From CAIKMD01 sp963729935 (GTDB taxonomy: Bacteria; Pseudomonadota; Alphaproteobacteria; ATCC43930; CGMCC-115725), in NCBI GenBank assembly GCA_963729935.1, contig CAVSPW010000002.1:1743908-1807907 (forward strand): 64,000 nucleotides of DNA. Direction: 5' to 3'. Position numbers and translations under genes: made by a program. The notes under the pieces were generated by a model. That model was not told the DNA's origin. It did not search any database and was given only the letters and a program-made list of their open reading frames with translations. Below are positions 42,379 through 49,296 of this stretch, one piece after another; position 1 is the first letter of the stretch, and each line of letters opens with the position of its first letter.

Positions 42379-43227
42379 ATGTCGATGATCGCCGCGCCCA
42401 TGCCCGGCTCTGCTCCGCGAGACCAGGCTCGTCCCGTTGCCGTCATCGGCATCCAATGCTGCCGACGCGAGATTATGACGCCGGGCGGCGGCCATCCCGC
42501 TCACGCCGTCGTCAAGAAATACGTCGATGCCGTGGTCGAGGGCAGCGGCGCAATGCCGCTGCTTGTCCCGGCCGAAGGCGAGGCCGCCATGGCCCAGGCC
42601 GCAGTCGCCCGGATCGACGGGTTGCTCGTGCCCGGATCCCCGTCCAACGTGGAACCACACCATTATGACGGATCCCCGAGCCTGCCCGATACGCTCCACG
42701 ATCCGGCTCGGGATGGGGTCGTATTGCCATTGCTGCGCGCGGCGATCCAGGCCGACTTACCCGTCTTGGCGATTTGCCGTGGCATTCAGGAATTGAATGT
42801 CGCTCTCGGCGGAACGCTGCACCAGCGGGTTCACGAAGTACCCGGGCGGCTCGATCATCGTGCGCCCAAGCTCGACTCCGTCGATGAGCGCTACGCCCAT
42901 CGCGCTCACGGCGTGGAACTGACCGCAGGCGGGTTGTTCGAAGGGTTGGCAGGCAAACACGCGTTGACCGTCAACTCGCTTCACCATCAAGGCATCGACC
43001 GGCTCGCACCGTCCCTCGTCGTGGAGGCGCTCGCTCCCGATGGCCAGATCGAGGCGGTTCGGCTACCGGCCGCGCGTTTCGTCGTCGGCGTGCAATGGCA
43101 TCCGGAATTCCGCTTTGCCGACGATCCGTTCTCGGTACAACTCTTCGCGGCCTTTGGCGCCGCCTGCCGCGCCCGTGCCCGGGCGCGCTCGGCCGTCGAG
43201 CGCGCCCTAGCCGATCCTCTGCGATAA
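42379..43227 (+). CDS. gamma-glutamyl-GABA hydrolase (PuuD-like, class I glutamine amidotransferase fold)
   Basis: A ~282-residue peptidase C26-family protein. The catalytic triad is visible: nucleophile Cys in LAICRGIQELNVALGG, and His/Glu in VGVQWHPEFRF. It starts after an ATG at 42379 (then MIAAPMPG; another ATG at 42385). The segment VKKYVDAVVEGSGAMPLLVPA and DGLLVPGSPSNVEPHHYDG are typical of PuuD relatives that hydrolyse gamma-glutamyl amides in putrescine catabolism. No other putrescine genes are near, so the substrate is open. No clear Shine-Dalgarno sequence is seen. Confidence 0.85.
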   Translation: MSMIAAPMPGSAPRDQARPVAVIGIQCCRREIMTPGGGHPAHAVVKKYVDAVVEGSGAMPLLVPAEGEAAMAQAAVARIDGLLVPGSPSNVEPHHYDGSPSLPDTLHDPARDGVVLPLLRAAIQADLPVLAICRGIQELNVALGGTLHQRVHEVPGRLDHRAPKLDSVDERYAHRAHGVELTAGGLFEGLAGKHALTVNSLHHQGIDRLAPSLVVEALAPDGQIEAVRLPAARFVVGVQWHPEFRFADDPFSVQLFAAFGAACRARARARSAVERALADPLR

Positions 43228-43357
43228 CCCGATCACCAACCGCCGCTCGCGCGTCGGTAGCCGCATCGCGATGTGGTGGTCGCGCCCCCGATCACGACCG
43301 CGCACGGAAGCGTGAGGGTGATTGACGCGCGTCCCCCCAGTTCCCACCTACATGCAC

Positions 43358-43475
43358 AGAAGCGCGGCGGGTTCGCCTGCCGCCGGCCCGTCGGGCGTTC
43401 CCCCGAGCCCCAACGGGTCCCCCCGCGACGGGGCTTCGGGCGCTCGGCTATCCCCCTAGCCGGGCGCCTTTTTTT
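43358..43475 (+). ncRNA. candidate small RNA with C-rich loops
   Basis: I infer a ~118-nt transcript from structure. Hairpin 1 (43364-43383) is an 8-bp stem with loop TTCG and one G-T pair. Hairpin 2 (43386-43396) is GCCC/GGGC. Hairpin 3 (43402-43440) pairs CCCGAGCCCC with GGGGC(T)TCGGG around an 18-base loop holding CCCCCC. The last hairpin is a terminator whose loop is TCCCCC. Further C-runs lie at 43333-43338 and 43400-43404. Exposed C-runs could pair with ribosome-binding sites (GGGG), as in known C-rich-loop regulatory RNAs. I recognise no named family and no clear promoter. It may instead be the 3' UTR of the upstream gene. Confidence 0.45.
43439..43475 (+). terminator. strong rho-independent terminator
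   Basis: A 12-bp stem (GGCGC-T-CGGCTA with TAGCCG-G-GCGCC, one T-G wobble) encloses the loop TCCCCC and is followed by seven Ts (43469-43475). It ends the candidate small RNA or the upstream hydrolase transcript, 212 bases after that gene's stop. Confidence 0.9.
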
Positions 43476-43654
43476 GGCGCTCCCAAATTGGCCTCGCCAT
43501 CGCCGAACGGCCGTGTGATGAAGGCGCGTCGGTCGTCCTCGCGGATGGCGGCCCGGCGCTGGCTGGTGGGCATTGCCGGAGGCCGCTGCTTCCTCTTCTA
43601 GCCTTGCCGCTTTTGTGCTTCAAACAAACGGCTCGAATGCGGAGGCTTGGATCA

Positions 43655-44746
43655 ATGGCAATGCCGGAACCTTTGATGATCGCGCGCCAGGGCTACCTTT
43701 TCGCCGGCGGTCATTACGCGACCATCGGCGGTAAGCGCGTCATGAGCGGCCAGCTTTATGCGGAGTTTCAGATTCCGCAAAATCTCGCGCACCCCTATCC
43801 CGTGATCATGGTCCATGGCGGCAGCCAATCGGGCACGAATTATACCGGGACGCCCGACGGACGCGAAGGCTGGGCCCAGCATTTTCTACGCCGGGGCTAC
43901 GCCGTTTATGTCGTCGATCAAGTCGGCCGCGGGCGTGCGGCCTATCGCTCGGATTTGTACGGACCGGTCCGCGATCCGGAGGTCGAAGGCGCGCAGCAGC
44001 GTTTCGTCGCCATCAAACGGCAGCAGCTTTGGCCGCAGGCTGCCTTGCACACGCAATGGCCGGGCGGCGATGAGCCCGGCGATCCCGTCTTCGATCAATT
44101 CTTTGCCTCGCAACTGCCGACGATCGCGGATTTCGCGCGCCAACAGGAACTGAACCGCGACGCGTTGATCGCGCTGATCGATAAGATCGGGCCATCGATC
44201 TTGCTCACCCATTCCCAATCCGGCGCTTTCGGCTGGCCGGTCGCGGATGCGCGTCCCGATGCCGTCAAGGCGTTGTTGCAAGTCGAACCGAGCGGCCCGC
44301 CCTTTTACGAGATCGGCCTGGAGCATGTGGGACCGCCGGAATTCTATCACGCGGGCGGCAAAGCGCGGCCCTGGGGCCTGACATCCGTCCCGCTGGCCTA
44401 TGATCCGCCGGCGTCATCGCCCGAGGAGTTGGTTCCGGTGCGGCAGGGCGCGCCAGACGGGCCGGGCCTCGCGCGCGGCTGGCTGCAGCAGGAACCGGCG
44501 CGCCAACTTCCTAATCTTCGGAAAATGCCGATTCTGATCGTCACCGGCGAAGCCTCCTATCATGCCGTCTATGACCACCTGACCGTGAAATTCCTCGAGC
44601 AGGCCGGCGTTCATCCGAGCTTCATCCAGCTCAAGGATGTGGGCGTTCGCGGCAATGGTCACATGCTGATGCTCGAGAAGAATAATGCGGAGATCGCGGC
44701 GGTGATGTTGAACTGGCTCGATCAAGCCATGCCGGCGAAGGCGTAA
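43655..44746 (+). CDS. alpha/beta hydrolase, esterase-like
   Basis: A 363-residue alpha/beta-hydrolase-fold protein. The oxyanion-hole segment is VIMVHGGSQSGTNYTGTPDGREGWAQHFLRRGYAVYVVDQVGRG, and the nucleophile is the serine of LTHSQSGAFGWP (H-S-Q-S-G). The acid and histidine are probably in PILIVTGEASYH and RGNGHMLMLEKNN. There is no signal peptide. GGAGG lies 9 bases before ATG 43655 (MAMPEPLMIARQ). Proteins with this layout are annotated as esterases or haloalkane-type hydrolases; substrate unknown. It is followed 7 bases later by xthA. Confidence 0.85.
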   Translation: MAMPEPLMIARQGYLFAGGHYATIGGKRVMSGQLYAEFQIPQNLAHPYPVIMVHGGSQSGTNYTGTPDGREGWAQHFLRRGYAVYVVDQVGRGRAAYRSDLYGPVRDPEVEGAQQRFVAIKRQQLWPQAALHTQWPGGDEPGDPVFDQFFASQLPTIADFARQQELNRDALIALIDKIGPSILLTHSQSGAFGWPVADARPDAVKALLQVEPSGPPFYEIGLEHVGPPEFYHAGGKARPWGLTSVPLAYDPPASSPEELVPVRQGAPDGPGLARGWLQQEPARQLPNLRKMPILIVTGEASYHAVYDHLTVKFLEQAGVHPSFIQLKDVGVRGNGHMLMLEKNNAEIAAVMLNWLDQAMPAKA

Positions 44747-44753
44747 CCGGAGG

Positions 44754-45551
44754 ATGGCGCTCACCCTCGTCACCTGGAACATCAACTCGGTTCGCCTGCG
44801 CATCGATCTCGTCAAGCGTACGGTCGCCGAATTGAACCCGGACGTGTTATGTCTTCAGGAAACGAAGACGCCGGACGAGTTCTTTCCCCGCGAGGCGGTC
44901 GAGGCACTCGGCTTTCGGCACATGCTGATCCACGGCATGAAGGGCTATAACGGTGTCGCGATCCTGTCGCGCGTCAAACTGGAAAACGCGCGCAGCGAGG
45001 GCTGGTGCGGACGCGAGGATTGCCGTCACGCGATCGCAGAACTGCCCGGCGGCATCGAACTCCACAATGTCTATGTGCCGGCCGGCGGCGACATTCCCGA
45101 TCCGGACGAAAATCCGAAATTCGCGCACAAGCTCCGCTTTCTCGACGAAGTCACGGGCTGGTTCAAGGGCCGACGACGCGCGAGCAAGCCCACCATCCTG
45201 GTCGGCGATCTGAACATCGCGCCGCTCGAAACCGACGTCTGGTCCCACAAGCAGCTCTTGGACGTGGTGAGCCACACGCCCCTTGAGCTCGAAAAGCTCG
45301 GCCGGCTCCAAGACGCGGCCAAATTCGTCGACGCCGTCCGCTATTTCATTCCGCCCGAGCAGAAGCTTTATACGTGGTGGAGCTACCGTGCGCGCGATTG
45401 GGCGGCGTCCGACCGCGGCCGGCGCCTCGATCACGTCTGGGTGACGCCGGTATTGAAGGACAGACTCGCCGGGGCGGCAGTGCATCGCGCCGCGCGCGAT
45501 TGGGAGCGCGGCTCAGACCATGTTCCCGTGCTGGTGCGGCTTTACGACTGA
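44754..45551 (+). CDS. xthA: exodeoxyribonuclease III
   Basis: A 265-residue AP endonuclease/exonuclease III of the EEP fold, acting in base-excision repair. Motifs: LVTWNINSVRLR with the metal-site Asn, CLQETKTPDEFFP with the catalytic Glu, YVPAGGD, LVGDLNIAPLETDV with the Asp-x-Asn pair, YTWWSYRARDWAASDRGRRLDHV and the terminal RGSDHVPVLV histidine. All catalytic residues are present. The GGAGG is directly adjacent to the ATG with no spacer, which is unusual and may mean weak or coupled translation after the upstream hydrolase stop 7 bases earlier. Confidence 0.96.
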   Translation: MALTLVTWNINSVRLRIDLVKRTVAELNPDVLCLQETKTPDEFFPREAVEALGFRHMLIHGMKGYNGVAILSRVKLENARSEGWCGREDCRHAIAELPGGIELHNVYVPAGGDIPDPDENPKFAHKLRFLDEVTGWFKGRRRASKPTILVGDLNIAPLETDVWSHKQLLDVVSHTPLELEKLGRLQDAAKFVDAVRYFIPPEQKLYTWWSYRARDWAASDRGRRLDHVWVTPVLKDRLAGAAVHRAARDWERGSDHVPVLVRLYD

Positions 45552-45651
45552 GCCTTCGGCGGCGGCCCTCACCTTGTCATCGCCGGCTCGCGCCGCTCTT
45601 GCGGGCTCGAGCCGAATCACTCATGCGCCGCCTCGACGGCCACGGACCCGG

Positions 45652-47394
45652 TCAGGCCGCATTGACCTCGGCGATGAAGTTGTTCACCTCGTTGCTGAGG
45701 CCGGTCGCTTGCTTTGAAAGCTCGTCCGCCGCGACGAGCACCCGGTTGGCCGCCGTGCCCGAGGCGGTCGAGGATTCCTTGACGCTGGCGATGTTGCGAG
45801 TCACTTCCTGCGCCCCCTCCGCCGCACGCTGGACATTTCGCGCGATCTCCTTGCTCGTGCCGTCCTGTTGCTGGATCGCCGTAGCAATCGCCGCGGCAAT
45901 GCCGTTGATCTCTCCGATCACCTCGCCAATGCCGCGGATCGCGTTGACCGCCTGGCTGGTCGCGGTACGGATCTCCTCGATTTGGCTGGCGATCTCCTCG
46001 GTCGCCTGCGCCGTCTGATTCGCAAGAGACTTGACCTCGGACGCCACGACCGCGAAGCCCTTGCCCGCATCGCCGGCGCGTGCCGCTTCGATGGTCGCGT
46101 TCAAGGCAAGCAGATTTGTCTGGCTCGCGATCTGCTGAATGAGGGTCACCACTTCGCCGATCTTTTGCGCTCCGGTAGCCAGCGACTGGACGGTCGCATC
46201 GGTATGCTTGGCGTCTTCGACCGCCTTGCCCGCGATCTTGGTTGACTGTGCCACCTGACGCGTGATCTCCGCCACGGACGTCGAAAGCTCTTCCGCTGCC
46301 GCCGCCACCGTCTGTACGTTGTTCGACGCCTCCTCGGCCGCGGCCGCGACCGTGACCGACCGGTCGCTCGTATCGCCCGCCATCGAAGACATCGACTGCG
46401 ACGTTGCCTGCATCTCCGTCGCCGCCGAGGACAGTGTCGACACCAGCCGCCCGATCTTCGCTTCGAAGTTCTGCGTGAGGGATTCCAGCGCCGCCGCCCG
46501 CTTCTCTTTGATGGCGCGATCCGCTTCTTGAGCGGCGGCAAGCCGCTCCCCTTCAATCATGCTGTCTTTGAAGACCTGGACGGCTTCCGCCATGGTCCCG
46601 ATCTCGTCCTTGCGGCCGATCCCGGCAATCGCCGCGGTAAAATCGTGCTTCGCCAGACGCCGCATGGCCTCGGTCATCGCGGCGATCGGGCGCGACACGC
46701 TGGCGACGATCGTCAGCGCCGCTATCACGCACAGCGCAGCCGCTAAAGCGATCGCGCCGACGATCAAATAGCGGGCCAAATCAAAAATCGCGGCACCGTT
46801 GTCCGCCGCGAGGCGGCCCCCACGAAGATTCAATTGCATGTCATCGGTCAGATTTTTCAAGGTCGCGTTGAAGAAATCGCGTTCCTGACCGGTAAACAGA
46901 CCGGCCGCTCCGGGGGTATCGTCCTTGCGCTTCATCGCCAAGAGCGAATTGTGGACGCCCATATACTGCACCCATTGCTTATCGAAGGCGTCAATCAGCT
47001 CGCGCTCCTCGCCCGGCGTCACCATCGGCTCTTAATCGTTGCGCAGCTTCTGAATGAGACCCTGCTCATCGCGCATCGCCGCCTCGTTCCGCTTTCGCGT
47101 GTCGGCATCCGATGCAGATAAGAGGTAGACCGATTCGAGAATGCGATATTGCTCGACGGCCGAAGCGAGCTGGCCCATAAGCGCGGTACTCGGCAACCAT
47201 TCGTTACGCACCTCGGTCGCCGCAGCGTTGACCGCGCCGAGACGTTGGATCGAAAATGCACCCAATCCGACCGTTACGATGAGAGCGGCACCGAAGGCGA
47301 ATGTCACCTTGGCGCCGATGGAATTGGTTTGGATCCCCTTTATTCGCGCGTAGAGCCGCGAGATAGAAACGCCGCGAAACTTCCGAATCGTCAA
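45652..47394 (-). pseudogene. methyl-accepting chemotaxis protein interrupted by in-frame stop
   Basis: One MCP reading frame of 580 codons is split by a TAA at 47034-47032: upstream residues end EQGLIQKLRND, and after the stop the same frame continues EPMVTPGEERELIDAFDKQW without any shift. The upstream part holds TM1 (IGAKVTFAFGAALIVTVGLGAF) and half of the helical sensor; the downstream part holds the rest, TM2, HAMP and the complete signalling domain (QTNLLALNATIEAARAGDAGKGFAVVASEVKSLA). One base change would remove the stop (for example TAC). Start taken as TTG 47394 after AGGAGG, though the 3-base spacing is short. An ATG at 47025 could restart translation of the downstream part. Confidence 0.85.
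47032..47034 (-). other. premature in-frame TAA within the MCP gene
   Basis: Reverse-strand codons read AAC GAT TAA GAG CCG ATG. No frame change occurs across the stop, and both sides encode matching parts of the same sensor domain. Confidence 0.85.
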
Positions 47395-48130
47395 CGTCCT
47401 CCTATTTTCAATGCCGGTGTAAAAGGCGCAGGGCATGAGCATCCCTGCGCTCCAGGAATGAGATGGAACCCATCGCATGACGCCGACGCAGTGTGCGGAG
47501 CGACGGCAGACACCAACTCGTTGTCTAATGAAATACGAAAAGGCATGCGCTCAAAAACCAATTCGCGATTCGTGCAGGTGAGCCCAAATTGTCGGAGGAA
47601 TTGCCGCCGCGGCCGCTTCGCATGAAAATAAGCAGAATTCTTGAAGAGTTGGTTATTCGCGCACATTGCGGTCTCGCGTCAGCAAACAAAATCTTTACCG
47701 CGTTCTGGATCGCCGAATGCGCGGGGCTGCCAAAGCGGCAATTCGCCGCGCGAGGCATCGCGACGTTTCAACGCCTATTCCGTCGCTGAGTGCGCAGCGG
47801 TCGCGGCATAAAAAGATTCGATCAACCTTAACCAAAAATATCCGACCAAGAAAAAGACCCGCGAAAACAAATCGCGATCCCGACGGACGCGCCGAATTCA
47901 TCGCGCTTCGCCATCTTGTTACGCGGACAAGGTGCGCCGCCAATGTCGGACTCTGCGCCATGAGCCAGTTTCAAGCTTCGGTAACATGTCGGCGTGATAA
48001 TGCGACTGCGGCGGGCAAAACGCGGGTCATGAAATCTGCGATGCGTCGATCCGCATGTGTCGCTGCGACGACGTGGCGTTCAGCGGCCGTACCTCGGGGT
48101 CTTCATCAACACTCGAACGGAAGTAACGAT
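47395..48130. other. divergent region between MCP pseudogene and che operon
   Basis: About 736 bases, lower in GC than its surroundings in places, without a protein I can support; short frames in it match nothing I know. It contains a hairpin at 47427-47451 (GCGCAGGG/CCCTGCGC, 9-base loop) followed on the reverse strand by CTTTT, within the 5' leader of the MCP gene. The promoter of the che operon should lie here but no consensus is clear. Confidence 0.45.
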
Positions 48131-48517
48131 ATGACAGCGCTCACCCAACCGGTCCTCGTGGTCGATGACTACAGCACGATGCGCCGCATCCTACGAAGCC
48201 TCCTCGAGCAGATCGGCTTTAAGAACATCATCGAGGCCGAAGATGGCGGCTCGGCACTCAACAAGCTTCGCGCCGAGCCGTTCGGCCTCGTTATTTCCGA
48301 CTGGAACATGGAGCCAATGTCGGGGCTGCAGCTGCTGAAGGCGGTCCGCGCCGATGCGCAACTGAAAGCCTTGCCGTTCATCATGGTGACCGCGGAAAGC
48401 AAGCCTGAGAACGTCGTGGCCGCGAAGGCCGCCGGCGTCAACAATTATATTGTGAAGCCGTTCAATGCCGAGACCCTCAGCAAGAAAATCGAAACTGTTC
48501 TGGGCGCGCTGAAATGA
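48131..48517 (+). CDS. cheY: chemotaxis response regulator CheY
   Basis: A 128-residue single-domain receiver. Acidic residues are in VLVVDDYSTM, the phosphorylatable Asp in LVISDWNMEPMSG, the Thr in FIMVTAE and the Lys in NYIVKPFNAETLSKK. It carries the phosphate from CheA to the flagellar switch. GGAAG lies just upstream of the ATG at 48131; the frame is open further upstream but is non-coding in character. The stop overlaps the cheZ start as ATGA, making it the first gene of the che operon. Confidence 0.95.
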   Translation: MTALTQPVLVVDDYSTMRRILRSLLEQIGFKNIIEAEDGGSALNKLRAEPFGLVISDWNMEPMSGLQLLKAVRADAQLKALPFIMVTAESKPENVVAAKAAGVNNYIVKPFNAETLSKKIETVLGALK

Positions 48518-49272
48518 CGACTGTTCCCCGCCTGTCGCGGAAAGAATATTTGGCCTTCGAGGAATTGATCGCCTCGACCGCAGAAGGCCGCGCATTTCTG
48601 CGCCACCGCGATTCGCTGTCACGCGTGGTTGCCGCTGAACGCGTGCGCCGCATGATGAAGCAGCTGATGATCATGCCGCCCGCAAGCTCGGGCGCCAATC
48701 CGCCCGCCACCGAACATGTGCGGATCCTGCGCAAGGAATTGGTCGAGATAAGCGCCCACATTCAGCAGACCCGTAATGAAATCGCGGCGCTCCGCCCCGA
48801 ACAACAGGGCGCCAGCCCGCTCATCCAAGCAACGAGCGAGCTCGACGCGATCGTATCCGCGACCGAGCGCGCGACTTACGACATCCTGAACGGCGCCGAA
48901 CGCATTCAGGCCGCCACAGCCAAACTACCGGCCCTGCCGGAAGTGGCCGCGGTCGCCTCCGAAATCAGCGGCCAGGCGGTGGAGATCATGACCGCATGCT
49001 CGTTCCAGGATCTTACCGGTCAGCGCATCAGCAAAGTCGTCAATGCAATGCGCTACATCGAAACCCGGATCAACGCGATGATCGAAATCTGGGGTATCGA
49101 CGAATCTACCCGGCCCGCTCCCGCCGCCCCCACGGACACGAGGCCCGATGCGCACCTCCTTAACGGGCCACAGCTCGAAAATGCGCCCGACCAAAGCGAG
49201 ATTGACTCGCTGTTCGATGCGGCGCCGGCTGCGCCCATCGATCAGAACGCTATCGACGCGATGTTCAAATAG
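48514..49272 (+). CDS. cheZ: protein phosphatase CheZ
   Basis: CheZ speeds dephosphorylation of CheY-P. The 252-residue protein is helical, with the catalytic block ACSFQDLTGQRISKV near residue 165 holding the Asp and Gln equivalent to the E. coli catalytic pair. A Pro/Ala linker follows, and the C-terminus has two similar short motifs, DQSEIDSLFD and DQNAIDAMFK, like the CheY-binding peptides of CheZ and FliM. It overlaps cheY by 4 bases and precedes cheA by 24. Confidence 0.93.
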   Translation: MTTVPRLSRKEYLAFEELIASTAEGRAFLRHRDSLSRVVAAERVRRMMKQLMIMPPASSGANPPATEHVRILRKELVEISAHIQQTRNEIAALRPEQQGASPLIQATSELDAIVSATERATYDILNGAERIQAATAKLPALPEVAAVASEISGQAVEIMTACSFQDLTGQRISKVVNAMRYIETRINAMIEIWGIDESTRPAPAAPTDTRPDAHLLNGPQLENAPDQSEIDSLFDAAPAAPIDQNAIDAMFK

Positions 49273-49296
49273 ACCAGAGAACGATCGGAAATCGAG

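Larger units (their letters stand above)
43228..43654. other. intergenic region with candidate structured RNA
   Basis: About 427 bases without a supportable protein gene. The middle (43358-43475) can fold into successive GC-rich hairpins ending in a strong intrinsic terminator, described separately. The first 100 bases have no obvious features; TTGACG at 43322 lacks a -10 at normal distance. The last 180 bases carry the upstream region of the hydrolase gene. Confidence 0.5.

Noticed and set aside
43322..43353. Promoter TTGACG ... CTACAT for the candidate small RNA
   Set aside because: Spacing between the elements is about 20 bases or more, too long for a normal sigma-70 promoter.
47422..47451. 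Hairpin with CTTTT on the reverse strand as a terminator
   Set aside because: The T-run is only four bases and it lies in the 5' leader of the MCP gene with no upstream minus-strand gene to end; possibly an attenuator, not called.
47589..47789. 66-codon open frame upstream of cheY
   Set aside because: No family resemblance, no clear ribosome-binding site, and lower-GC DNA gives such frames by chance.
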